A DNA stretch of 54,416 bases from Scytonema millei VB511283 (GCF_000817735.3 NZ_JTJC03000012.1:29689-84104), one strand, 5' to 3'. Positions 49,098-54,416 are shown, numbered from the stretch's first letter. Notes: generated by a model not told the origin, from the letters alone. Made by a program: numbers and translations.

Positions 49098-49436
49098 TTA
49101 TCCTGCCAAACTTTCCATACTTAAGGGTACTAAGTCGCCGTTGCTGGTAAATCCTAACATCATAGCCTCTTGTGGTTGGATTGTTTGTCCCGTTAAAACG
49201 CAGCGTTCCTCTGTTTGTGCTGTCGCTGGAATACTAGCGCGGATATCAGCGCGGGAAAATTTCGGTTTCCAATCACCTGATTTTTGCTGTACGTAATTCC
49301 ACAGAATATCTCGGATCAAAGCTTGATATCCCTGATTGCCGGATATCTCTTTCAATTTCTCTTTTAATTCCCTCTCTAGACGGATGCTAGTAACTTCCAT
49401 TTCTGTGGTAGGAATGCGAGTGAGTGTATGCATCAT
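49098..49436 (-). CDS. ribbon-helix-helix-like cyanobacterial protein
   Basis: A 112-residue protein whose N-terminal third ('MEVTSIRLERELKEKLKEISGNQGYQALIRDILWNYVQQ', from residue 13) fits a ribbon-helix-helix DNA-binding fold of the CopG/MetJ kind. The C-terminal half ('SIPATAQTEERCVLTGQTIQPQEAMMLGFTSNGDLVPLSMESLAG') is short and beta-rich with an isolated Cys. It may be a transcription regulator or antitoxin-like protein. No toxin gene is adjacent. The start may be at residue 1 or Met13. Confidence 0.65.
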   Translation of the reverse strand: MMHTLTRIPTTEMEVTSIRLERELKEKLKEISGNQGYQALIRDILWNYVQQKSGDWKPKFSRADIRASIPATAQTEERCVLTGQTIQPQEAMMLGFTSNGDLVPLSMESLAG

Positions 49437-49530
49437 GAATTCTCCTTAAAAGATCTAGACAACTCAGTAATACAAGTGTAGTATCTTTAAAGTAATGATT
49501 AAATAACTCTCTGCATTAGGTGTAACTTCA

Positions 49531-49794
49531 GTGAAATCTTTAGGCTTCATCTCTCCTCTACTGGCTTGCGCCAACTGTCTCGGCAGTTGGGAATCAGTAG
49601 CGATGGCGGTGGAGTCTTTATTTGTAGGTGGTGCAGCCAGATTTTGGCGGCTAGGCGATCGCCTCAGTCAAGCACAATCCGCAAGAATTAACGATAATTT
49701 TGGCTATGGAAGCATCGGGCTGCATTCGTCAGAACCACTAACACAACTAGATAGCGGGAGGTACAGGTATAAAACTGTACCGTCATCAGGATAA
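49531..49794 (+). CDS. possible small protein (87 residues) ahead of a terminator
   Basis: An open frame from GTG 49531 encodes 'MKSLGFISPLLACANCLGSWESVAMAVESLF' and a polar C-terminus. It has no recognised domain and no clear ribosome-binding site. Its only support is the strong terminator 22 bp after the stop. It could instead be part of an untranslated RNA. Confidence 0.25.
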   Translation: MKSLGFISPLLACANCLGSWESVAMAVESLFVGGAARFWRLGDRLSQAQSARINDNFGYGSIGLHSSEPLTQLDSGRYRYKTVPSSG

Positions 49795-49815
49795 AACCAC
49801 TTACAGGAATTTCAG

Positions 49816-49851
49816 CCCCCGCTTCTGAATTAAGCAGAAACGGGGGTTTTT
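49816..49851 (+). terminator. strong rho-independent terminator
   Basis: Arms CCCCCG-CTTCTG and CAGAA-ACGGGGG with a short AT-rich loop, followed by TTTTTATTT. It ends whatever transcript comes from the left, about 60 bp before the HNH gene. Confidence 0.85.
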
Positions 49852-49912
49852 ATTTGGTGTTTTCTACCTAGAAATTTCTCAATACAACATTTTTTATAGG
49901 AGGAGTACGGCT

Positions 49913-50455
49913 GTGATTAGCGCCAGTCAAGTGTTAGAGCAACCTGTGGTCGTGTTTTCGCAAAATTACCTACCCATTAGCCGCATCAACGTCAAGCGTG
50001 CGATCGCGCTGTTGATGCTGGGTAAAGCTGAAGCACTTGATTTTGGGCAAGAGACAGAATTATTTGTGCGATCGCCCAATTTAGTCATGGCTGTTCCCTC
50101 CTATATTCGTCTAACGTTTACCAGTACAGAACGAATTTGGAAGATTCCCCCTGTGAATCGCAGGGAAGTGTTACGAAGAGACAATTACGCTTGTCAATAT
50201 TGCGGTAATAGCAAGCGCTTGACAATCGATCACGTCGTTCCTCTATCTAAGGGTGGATTACATACGTGGAATAACGTTGTGGCAGCTTGCGAACAATGCA
50301 ACCAGTATAAAAGCGATCGCACTCCCCAGCAAGCAGGGATGTTACTGCACTCTAAACCTAAAGCACCGATTCATCCAACAGTTGCTTTTGCCGAAAAATT
50401 CTGGCGCTCGGAGCATCTCCCGCCAGACATAGGAGGAAACTCTATCTCATGCTGA
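49913..50455 (+). CDS. HNH endonuclease family protein
   Basis: A 180-residue protein common in cyanobacteria. The N-terminal half ('VLEQPVVVFSQNYLPISRINVKRAIALLMLGKAEAL') is followed by an HNH core: 'NYACQYCGNSKRLTIDHVVPLSKGG' (CxxC, DHV) and 'WNNVVAACEQCNQYKSDRTP' (second CxxC, N, K). A putative nicking or double-strand nuclease, perhaps in repair rather than restriction; no methylase is near. Start is GTG 49913 with a GGAGGAG ribosome-binding site at about 49901-49907. Its end overlaps the next gene by 7 bp. Confidence 0.9.
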   Translation: MISASQVLEQPVVVFSQNYLPISRINVKRAIALLMLGKAEALDFGQETELFVRSPNLVMAVPSYIRLTFTSTERIWKIPPVNRREVLRRDNYACQYCGNSKRLTIDHVVPLSKGGLHTWNNVVAACEQCNQYKSDRTPQQAGMLLHSKPKAPIHPTVAFAEKFWRSEHLPPDIGGNSISC

Positions 50456-50838
50456 AATTGAATTACACCGAAACTGGTTTTCACTTAGAGCATTTGACTC
50501 AATCCTTAGAAGAGTGGGTTGCAATGCGAGCCATCTTCGCCCTGCGCGTAGGCGAATCCATTTGTATAGAACCCAGTACGGCTTCATTTTTATTACCTGT
50601 CGATTTACCACAGTTAAATTCACTCGCAACCGCGATCGCCCGGTACGGCACAGATGAAGTTGCGCTAGAAAAATGCGATGCAGAATATGTGGAAATCTGC
50701 TTGCAAGGGTTTTGGTTAGCATCCGATGCTGAGAATGCCGCAGGCGTGTTTGTCACATCTTTGTCTTACGCGATCGAGTTGTTGTTATTTCATTTGTGGC
50801 AAGAATCTCAAATGAGCGCTGCAATGAGCGATCGCTAA
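50449..50838 (+). CDS. alr0857-family cyanobacterial protein
   Basis: A 129-residue protein of unknown function found in cyanobacteria and named after Anabaena alr0857. It has 'MLKLNYTETGFHLEHLTQSLEEWVAMRAIFALRVG', 'IEPSTASFLLPVDLPQL' and 'CDAEYVEICLQGFWLASDAENAAGVFVTSL'. It overlaps the HNH gene by 7 bp (ATG inside its end), so translation is coupled and the pair may work together. The C-terminus precedes an AAAAGTC repeat tract. Confidence 0.75.
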   Translation: MLKLNYTETGFHLEHLTQSLEEWVAMRAIFALRVGESICIEPSTASFLLPVDLPQLNSLATAIARYGTDEVALEKCDAEYVEICLQGFWLASDAENAAGVFVTSLSYAIELLLFHLWQESQMSAAMSDR

Positions 50839-51304
50839 GCAAGTCAAAAGTCAAAAGTTAAAAGTCAAAAAGAAGATCGATTCATGATGGATAGCTTTTT
50901 GGCTTAACTGTTCTTGCAAGTTGAACACAGCTAATTAGGGCGCATGGATTTATTTATGCGTCCTACTTACTGGTAATTGGTAATTGGTAGTTGGTAGTTG
51001 GCGTTCTTCTTTGCGTGTATTCTGTGAGAAACTACTTTGCGTCTTTGCGTCTTTGCGTGACACAGAATCATATCTATTGTTGATGCACGCATACCTAGTT
51101 CGATCTGTGATGCGATCGTGCCTGGATAAATAAACTACCAGTACCATCCATCTATAATACAATTCTGTAACACGTTGAAACCTAGTTTTTGCAATGATTA
51201 CAGCCAATTTCCAAAAAAGTTTCTCCAACCCCTTGACAATTTTGTAGCATAGTTTGTAGTATAAACGTAGTAAATCAAAAGACAAATCTAATCCCGAAAC
51301 GATA
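50839..51304. other. 470-bp spacer with three repeat types
   Basis: AAAAGTC/AAAAGTT heptads at 50842-50873, TAATTGG/TAGTTGG heptads at about 50972-51003 and TTTGCGTC octamers (CTTTGCGT units) at 51032-51058. Beyond these there is a promoter-like pair at 51233-51262. No gene is called. Confidence 0.7.
51233..51262 (+). promoter_or_regulatory. sigma-70-type promoter candidate
   Basis: TTGACA at 51233-51238 matches the -35 consensus in full, and TAGTAT at 51257-51262 matches the -10 at four of six bases, with an 18-bp spacer. It would start a transcript near 51270, ahead of the 64-residue gene and possibly of the tRNA array. Confidence 0.5.
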
Positions 51305-51499
51305 ATGTTTTACATTCAGATAATAAAACGAGGTGAAAATTCATCTAATTTTCCCTGCGATCGATTTGATTCTGATTGCGATCGCACAGCATTAGAATCG
51401 GCACAAAAGAGAAATTCCCGCCGTGCAAAAGCCAAAGCCATTGAAACTATCCGTAATATTCAACAGATTTATTACTTAGAAAATCAGTGGTGTTTGTAA
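51305..51499 (+). CDS. small basic hypothetical protein
   Basis: A 64-residue basic protein ('DRTALESAQKRNSRRAKAKAIETIRNIQQIYYLENQWCL') from ATG 51305, preceded by a promoter-like pair. No domain recognised. It is 54 bp ahead of the first tRNA of the array on the same strand. Confidence 0.4.
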   Translation: MFYIQIIKRGENSSNFPCDRFDSDCDRTALESAQKRNSRRAKAKAIETIRNIQQIYYLENQWCL

Positions 51500-51553
51500 T
51501 AGTTAAAAGCTTATTTTCCGAACCTTGAAAACTAAATATTGTCACCCATTTAT

Positions 51554-51649
51554 CGGGGTGTAGCTCAATTGGCTAGAGCGTTCCGTTGTCTGCGGAAAGG
51601 TTGCGGGTACTCTTCGAGAAGGCTTCGCCTACAAGTCCCGTCACCCTGG
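51554..51649 (+). tRNA. tRNA-Asp (GUC) with 22-nt insertion in the T loop
   Basis: Acceptor CGGGGTG / CACCCTG (one G-U pair, C1-G72 end), D stem GCTC/GAGC, anticodon stem TTCCG/CGGAA with loop TTGTCTG giving GUC, T stem GCGGG/CCCGT. The T loop is split after its first T by 22 nt (51609-51630). Without it the loop would be TACAAGT, close to TTCAAGT, and the gene a normal 74 nt. The discriminator is G73 as in tRNA-Asp. It may be a pseudogene or need removal of the insert. First gene of the array. Confidence 0.75.
51609..51630. repeat. small dispersed element inserted in tRNA-Asp
   Basis: Begins ACTCTTCGAGAAG and ends GCTTCGCCT; flanked by GGGT and ACAAGTCCC of the T arm. The first 13 bases are identical to the insertion in tRNA-Ser(CGA) at 52886. 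This resembles the very small mobile repeats (SDR type) described in Nostoc-group genomes. Confidence 0.8.
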
Positions 51650-51654
51650 TTTGA

Positions 51655-51684
51655 TGTAGAGACGTTACATATGGCGTTTCTACA
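51655..51684. repeat. TGTAGAGACGTTACATA palindrome between tRNA genes
   Basis: A diverged copy of the 30-bp palindrome at 21179-21208, placed between the Asp and Cys tRNA genes. Confidence 0.8.
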
Positions 51685-51692
51685 ATCATCAC

Positions 51693-51766
51693 GGCTGAGT
51701 ACCCAAGTGGTTTAAGGGAGAAGTCTGCAAAACTTCTATGCGTGAGTTCAAATCTCACCTCAGCCT
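51693..51766 (+). tRNA. tRNA-Cys (GCA)
   Basis: Acceptor GGCTGAG / CTCAGCC, anticodon loop CTGCAAA on a GAAGT/ACTTC stem, T loop TTCAAAT, discriminator U73 typical of tRNA-Cys. No CCA encoded. Confidence 0.88.
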
Positions 51767-51776
51767 TGGGTAACGT

Positions 51777-51848
51777 CGCAGCGTAACTTAAAGGTAAAGT
51801 CCCAAGCTCATAACTTGGTATATGCGGGTTCAAATCCCGCCGCTGCTA
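51777..51848 (+). tRNA. tRNA-Met or Ile2 type (CAU)
   Basis: Anticodon loop CTCATAA on CCAAG/CTTGG, D stem ACTT/AAGT, T arm GCGGG-TTCAAAT-CCCGC, acceptor GCAGCG/CGCTGC with an unpaired C1-U72. The anticodon stem is not the GGG/CCC initiator type, so it reads AUG as elongator, or AUA if the wobble C is modified. Confidence 0.8.
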
Positions 51849-51854
51849 CCTCAT

Positions 51855-51928
51855 GCAGGGATGGTGTAACTGGCTAACACGTCGGTCTCCAAAACCGAAG
51901 AATCTGGGTTCAAATCCCAGTCTCTGCG
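51855..51928 (+). tRNA. tRNA-Trp (CCA)
   Basis: Acceptor GCAGGGA / TCTCTGC (one G-U), anticodon stem TCGGT/ACCGA with loop CTCCAAA, T arm CTGGG-TTCAAAT-CCCAG, G73 as in tRNA-Trp. Confidence 0.9.
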
Positions 51929-51949
51929 TTCCCTTTTATTAACAAGCAT

Positions 51950-52022
51950 GGCTCCATCGTCTAGCGGTCAAGGACATCCGACTTTCTATCGGAGAACACG
52001 GGTTCGAGTCCCGTTGGAGCTT
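51950..52022 (+). tRNA. tRNA-Glu (UUC), array copy
   Basis: Acceptor GGCTCCA / TGGAGCT, anticodon stem TCCGA/TCGGA with loop CTTTCTA, T arm ACGGG-TTCGAGT-CCCGT. It differs clearly from the stand-alone tRNA-Glu at 45736, so it is a diverged second copy. Confidence 0.88.
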
Positions 52023-52028
52023 TTCTAA

Positions 52029-52118
52029 GGAGAGGTGGCTGAGCGGCTCAAAGCGTCCTCCTGCTAAGAGGAAACGGGCGATTAACGTCCGTCGCAGGTT
52101 CAAATCCTGCCCTCTCCG
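52029..52118 (+). tRNA. tRNA-Ser (GCU)
   Basis: Type II tRNA of 90 nt. Acceptor GGAGAGG / CCTCTCC, anticodon stem TCCTC/GAGGA with loop CTGCTAA, long variable arm with ACGGGCG/CGTCCGT pairing, T loop TTCAAAT, G73. Confidence 0.9.
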
Positions 52119-52289
52119 CCTTAAATCAGTTACCAGTTTTACAGTGACCAGTGACCAGTTTTTCAAGAGGGATGCGCGACCCTACTTGAAACTTGCTACC
52201 TGTAATACGTGGTTGACTCTGACTTCCACAGGAAAATTATTGTTTTCACTGGTCGCTGATAAATGGTTACTGGTCACTGTTCTCGTCAT
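52119..52289. repeat. 171-bp gap in the tRNA array with GACCAGT-type repeats
   Basis: TGACCAG/TTACCAG heptads occur at both ends (about 52129-52160 and 52250-52280), in inverted sense relative to each other. No tRNA is recognised in the middle. Confidence 0.65.
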
Positions 52290-52363
52290 CCCCTGGTAGC
52301 TCAGTTGGTAGTAGCGCCTGTGTGAAGAACAGGAGGGCGTTGGTTCGATTCCAACCTGGGGGG
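52290..52363 (+). tRNA. tRNA-Phe (GAA)
   Basis: Acceptor CCCCTGG / CTGGGGG with two wobble pairs, anticodon stem CCTGT/ACAGG with loop GTGAAGA, T arm GTTGG-TTCGATT-CCAAC. The D arm pairing is imperfect (GCTC with GCGC) and the discriminator is G rather than the usual A. Confidence 0.75.
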
Positions 52364-52370
52364 CTGTCGT

Positions 52371-52442
52371 TGCCTTATAGCTCAATGGTAGAGCGACGCG
52401 CTGTTAACGCGGGGGTTGTAGGTTCGAGTCCTACTGAGGCAG
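52371..52442 (+). tRNA. tRNA-Asn (GUU)
   Basis: Acceptor TGCCTTA / TGAGGCA, D arm GCTC/GAGC, anticodon stem CGCG/CGCG plus an A-G mismatch with loop CTGTTAA, T arm GTAGG-TTCGAGT-CCTAC, G73. Confidence 0.85.
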
Positions 52443-52445
52443 TAA

Positions 52446-52518
52446 AGCCCTGTGGTGTAATTGGCAACACATCTGAATTTGGCTCAGATGACTCCAGGTT
52501 CGAGTCCTGGCGGGGCTG
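52446..52518 (+). tRNA. tRNA-Gln (UUG)
   Basis: Acceptor AGCCCTG / CGGGGCT, anticodon stem TCTGA/TCAGA with loop ATTTGGC, T arm CCAGG-TTCGAGT-CCTGG, G73. Starts only 3 nt after the Asn gene. Confidence 0.87.
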
Positions 52519-52529
52519 TCAAATTATGC

Positions 52530-52577
52530 TTGCCAACGTCTGCGTGCGATTTCAAATCTCGCCGTCCGCTTGGCTAT
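52530..52577 (+). pseudogene. possible 3'-half tRNA remnant
   Basis: GCGA-TTTCAAATC-TCGC resembles a T arm, followed by CGTCCGC as a possible acceptor strand. No matching 5' half or anticodon arm is found upstream. It sits in the gap between tRNA-Gln and tRNA-Arg where another array gene would be expected. Confidence 0.3.
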
Positions 52578-52581
52578 TTAT

Positions 52582-52654
52582 GGGAGTGTCGCCTAAAGGA
52601 TCGGGCATCGGTCTTCTAAACCGATTTGTGTAGGTTCGAGTCCTGCCACTCCTG
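52582..52654 (+). tRNA. tRNA-Arg (UCU)
   Basis: Acceptor GGGAGTG / CACTCCT, anticodon stem TCGGT/ACCGA with loop CTTCTAA, T arm GTAGG-TTCGAGT-CCTGC (one G-U pair), G73. Confidence 0.86.
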
Positions 52655-52659
52655 CTGAT

Positions 52660-52732
52660 GGGTCTGTAGCTTAACTGGGAAAGCGTCTACCTTGCAAGTA
52701 GAAAGATGTGGGTTCAAGTCCCACCAGTATCC
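52660..52732 (+). tRNA. tRNA-Ala (UGC), imperfect acceptor stem
   Basis: Anticodon stem TCTAC/GTAGA with loop CTTGCAA and T arm GTGGG-TTCAAGT-CCCAC are normal. The acceptor GGGTCTG / CAGTATC has two mismatches (T4-T69, G3-A70), and the position 3:70 G-U identity pair of tRNA-Ala is not present. Charging with alanine is doubtful. Confidence 0.7.
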
Positions 52733-52737
52733 ACTTT

Positions 52738-52813
52738 GGTGTCTGAAGTCGAAGCGGTCGAGACACTGGTTTGTGAAACTAGCCATTAGCGAGTTCGAGT
52801 CTCGTCGGACACC
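52738..52813 (+). tRNA. tRNA-His (GUG) including G-1
   Basis: Acceptor GTGTCTG / CGGACAC with an extra G-1 pairing C73, as needed by histidyl-tRNA synthetase. Anticodon stem CTGGT/ACTAG with loop TTGTGAA, T loop TTCGAGT. Confidence 0.85.
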
Positions 52814-52817
52814 CCTT

Positions 52818-52930
52818 GGAAACTGCTGCTGAATGGTCGGTAACCTGTCTCGAAGGCAGGAATATAGCAGAGATGCTGTAGGGGTACTCTTCGAGAAGCC
52901 GCTCCGCGTCTACGATCCCTCCAGTTTCCG
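52818..52930 (+). tRNA. tRNA-Ser (CGA) with 26-nt insertion in the T loop
   Basis: Acceptor GGAAACT / AGTTTCC, anticodon stem CCTGT/GCAGG with loop CTCGAAG, variable arm with AGCA/TGCT, G73. The T loop is split after its first T by 26 nt (52886-52911), the same place as in the Asp gene. Without it the T loop would be TACGATC and the gene 87 nt. The D arm is also weak. Confidence 0.65.
52886..52911. repeat. small dispersed element inserted in tRNA-Ser(CGA)
   Basis: Begins ACTCTTCGAGAAG as in the Asp insertion, then CCGCTCCGCGTCT. Flanks are GGGGT and ACGATCCC, matching the Asp flanks GGGT and ACAAGTCCC. Confidence 0.8.
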
Positions 52931-52933
52931 TGT

Positions 52934-53016
52934 GGAAGATGCTGCCTAGTGGAGGGCAACTTGTCCTGAAAACAAGAGCAGGGTAATACCTGGGGGTTCG
53001 ATTCCTCCATCTTCCT
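52934..53016 (+). tRNA. tRNA-Ser (UGA) with C33
   Basis: Type II tRNA. Acceptor GGAAGAT / ATCTTCC, D stem TGCC/GGCA, anticodon stem CTTGT/ACAAG with loop CCTGAAA, variable arm CAGG/CCTG, T loop TTCGATT. Position 33, almost always U, is C. The discriminator is U where tRNA-Ser usually has G. Confidence 0.7.
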
Positions 53017-53020
53017 TTAC

Positions 53021-53091
53021 CCACTGGAAGCCAAAAAGTGCGGCGCTGTGCCGATAACGCAGAGTAGGAGGGGCAGTACCTCCCCAGTGGA
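53021..53091 (+). tRNA. tRNA-Ile-like (GAU) with abnormal T loop and C33
   Basis: Acceptor CCACTGG / CCAGTGG, D stem GCC/GGC, anticodon stem CTGTG/CGCAG with loop CCGATAA (C33), T stem GGAGG/CCTCC but loop GGCAGTA instead of TTCRANY. It is the least normal member of the array and probably not functional as a standard tRNA. Confidence 0.5.
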
Positions 53092-53105
53092 TGACTAATA
53101 GTAAA

Positions 53106-53178
53106 GGGGATATAGCTCAATCGGCAGAGCAGGAAACTCTTAATTTCAAGGTTGTAGGTTCAATCCCTACTATCCCCA
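53106..53178 (+). tRNA. tRNA-Lys (CUU)
   Basis: Acceptor GGGGATA / TATCCCC, D stem GCTC/GAGC, anticodon stem GGAAA/TTTCA (outer pair mismatched) with loop CTCTTAA, T arm GTAGG-TTCAATC-CCTAC, A73. Last gene of the array. Confidence 0.87.
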
Positions 53179-53185
53179 TTTTATA

Positions 53186-53232
53186 AAAGTCAAAAGTCAA
53201 AAGTTAAAAGTCAAGAGTTAAAAGTCAAAAAA
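53186..53232. repeat. AAAAGTC/AAAAGTT heptad tract after the tRNA array
   Basis: Six to seven tandem 7-bp units, the same type as at 50842-50873. No terminator hairpin is seen after the array. Confidence 0.8.
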
Positions 53233-53236
53233 AGAT

Positions 53237-53374
53237 ATGATATATGGCGACAAAATTTATGCTTTTAGTAAGAAATAGTGTAGTAAAAAAGCAATTAAAT
53301 TCATTCTTCAGCAACTACCTAGCTTGGAAAACAAGATTAAACTGGATGAACTAGGCTTAAAAAGTTCTGATTAA
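53237..53374 (+). pseudogene. short reading frame broken by an in-frame TAG
   Basis: ATG 53237 opens a 46-codon frame with TAG at 53276-53278 and TAA at the end: 'MIYGDKIYAFSKK', stop, then 'CSKKAIKFILQQLPSLENK' and 'IKLDELGLKSSD'. The pieces read like one small protein with a nonsense codon. No family recognised. Confidence 0.3.
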
Positions 53375-53389
53375 TAATGACACAAAAAT

Positions 53390-54349
53390 ATGTACAAAAA
53401 ACAAAAAGAACCTAACTTATTAGGTGCTGGCTGGCAACCCCTAAATCGAGATATTGACCTAAATTATCTTTGGGAAACTTGGTTGAATAATCCGTGGGAA
53501 GTCTCTCATAAAGCTTTGAATGTAGTTAGCTATATGGCTGATGCACTGGGGAGAGAAAACTATGCTTGGTGGGCAAATTTTTTAAACTTATTCTACGAAA
53601 CTACGCGAGAAGAAATTGATGAGTTCTGGAACTTCATCACGCCAGAACCACTTACGCCAGATTATCGGTATCGAGAGAGTTTATCGATTGAAGTACCTGT
53701 TGCTAAATCGGTGACACGCGATTTAATTCCGATCGAACAAGTTCTGTTAAAACTACAAGAGATTACGATTTTTAGACTCTTAAATTTTTTAGGTCGTCCA
53801 GATCTAATTACGCAGTACAGTACTGGAAAATATTTCTATTACCCACCAGAAAAATTTGTTGACTGGAATAAACTTAAAAGTATTGGTAGTATTTTCGCGT
53901 ATTGGTCGGAACATGAAATTTGGCTGAGGATCGATCCGTTGTATAGTGTGGAGCGCGATCGCCGTTATACGATAATGGCAAAGAAACTCGCACCATTGGT
54001 AAATAAAGTCACTTACGATCTTGCCGTGATGTTAAGTGGCTACCAAAGCCGGATCGGACAAATTCACAGCCAATTTACTATTAATTCTTTTCCATCTGAC
54101 GTACAAAGTTTTACTGATGCCGTTCAAGATAAAATTTTTACCCAAAATCAATTGGCTGTATTAGTCTATGGCAATCCTGGTACGGGCAAAACGGTTTGGG
54201 CGCAAGCGGTAGCAAAAGAAATTCTTGCACCATTGGGATATATTATCTTTATCCTCGACCACGCAGCTGTAGAGAATTTCGTTCCACCTAGCTATTTAGA
54301 ACGAGTTTGCATCATTATTAGAGGATGTTTGAAAAGTTTTGAAGGGTGA
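53390..54349 (+). pseudogene. P-loop ATPase gene interrupted by an IS element
   Basis: The open part encodes 319 residues, of which about 310 belong to the original protein. There is a long helical N-terminal region rich in Trp/Tyr ('LLGAGWQPLNRDIDLNYLWETWLNNPWE') and at residues about 261-268 a Walker A motif 'GNPGTGKT' of an AAA-type ATPase, then 'FILDHAAVENFVPPSYLERV'. The frame then runs into IS sequence at about 54321 and stops after 'GCLKSFEG', before any Walker B or sensor motif. The rest of the gene probably lies beyond the IS. A phage or plasmid-type ATPase is possible; function unknown. Confidence 0.75.
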
Positions 54350-54416
54350 GATTTTATGCCAGCCGCCTAACCATGATACGGATCATGGCAAGGTAGATAA
54401 AAGTCTCGGAGGTTTG
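54321..54416 (-). mobile_element. IS5-family element, right part (runs off the window)
   Basis: The element end starts GAGGATGTTTGAAAAGT at 54321, the usual look of IS5-group terminal inverted repeats in cyanobacteria. A 'TTA' just before could be the target duplication. The minus strand at 54354-54416 encodes 'TSETFIYLAMIRIMVRRLA' followed by a stop, the standard C-terminus of IS5-type (DDE) transposases. Confidence 0.8.
54354..54416 (-). CDS. IS5-family transposase, C-terminal fragment
   Basis: Twenty codons and a stop at the window edge read 'QTSETFIYLAMIRIMVRRLA', a highly conserved C-terminal segment of IS5-family DDE transposases. The remainder lies outside the window, so completeness cannot be judged. 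It reads towards the interrupted ATPase gene. Confidence 0.8.
   Translation of the reverse strand, partial: QTSETFIYLAMIRIMVRRLA

Noticed and set aside
50950-51285. Minus-strand open frame of 111 codons
   Set aside because: It begins at a TTG and its C-terminal half is encoded by TTTGCGTC and TAATTGG repeats; it also opposes a good plus-strand promoter. Coding is unlikely.
52934-53016. tRNA with UGA anticodon considered as a stop-codon suppressor or selenocysteine tRNA
   Set aside because: Anticodon UGA pairs with UCA (serine), not with the UGA stop; the stem lengths are those of normal tRNA-Ser.
53237-53374. In-frame TAG considered as recoding by an array tRNA
   Set aside because: No tRNA with a CUA anticodon is present in the array, so simple nonsense mutation is more likely.

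Overview
The window comes from a cyanobacterial chromosome. The evidence is psbY, ndhM, a Ycf37-type photosystem I assembly protein, many HIP1 octamers (GCGATCGC), and dense heptanucleotide repeat tracts between genes. An Npun_R1517/asr1734-type heterocyst regulator and a long tRNA array point to the heterocyst-forming lineage or its close relatives (Chroococcidiopsis-like). That placement is an inference from gene content.

Layout. 0-10.7 kb: an IS200-like element, a four-helix-bundle protein, an RND efflux permease without its adaptor, two M16 peptidase-family proteins (one lacking the zinc motif, one active and double-length), methionine aminopeptidase and a cupredoxin. 10.65-12.0 kb: a 1.4 kb AT-rich gene-free stretch. 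12.0-16.2 kb: diaminobutyrate aminotransferase, diaminobutyrate decarboxylase and a GcvT-like protein on one strand, predicting 1,3-diaminopropane synthesis, with a convergent VOC protein. 16.7-31.6 kb: housekeeping and transport genes (gamma carbonic anhydrase-like, psbY, ycf37, TRAP permease pair, 1-Cys peroxiredoxin, GNAT, ferredoxin, NatE/LivF ATPase, HAD and alpha/beta hydrolases, LCP protein, AI-2E-type permease, FMN-binding oxidase-like protein, cysE). 31.6-42.5 kb: signalling and protein turnover (GGDEF-EAL protein, peptide deformylase, FHA-PrsW protease, CHAT-FHA caspase-like protein, PP2C phosphatase with an N-terminal kinase-like region). 43-51 kb: ndhM, leuD, the heterocyst-type regulator behind a textbook NtcA promoter, tRNA-Glu, a SRPBCC protein, a GAF histidine kinase and an HNH endonuclease.

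51.55-53.18 kb is an array of 16 tightly packed tRNA genes (Asp, Cys, Met, Trp, Glu, Ser-GCU, Phe, Asn, Gln, Arg, Ala, His, Ser-CGA, Ser-UGA, Ile, Lys). Two of them, Asp and Ser(CGA), carry related 22 and 26 nt insertions at the same point of the T loop. Several others have unusual features such as C33, a non-canonical T loop or a mismatched acceptor stem. The array is followed by a P-loop ATPase gene cut by an IS5-family element whose transposase C-terminus runs off the window.

A second theme is repeat invasion. Heptad tracts, about 28-30 bp palindromes and small dispersed elements lie between genes, and have also entered coding regions in frame (RND permease, M16 peptidase, a small membrane protein, the FHA-PrsW protein, a GNAT enzyme) and tRNA genes.
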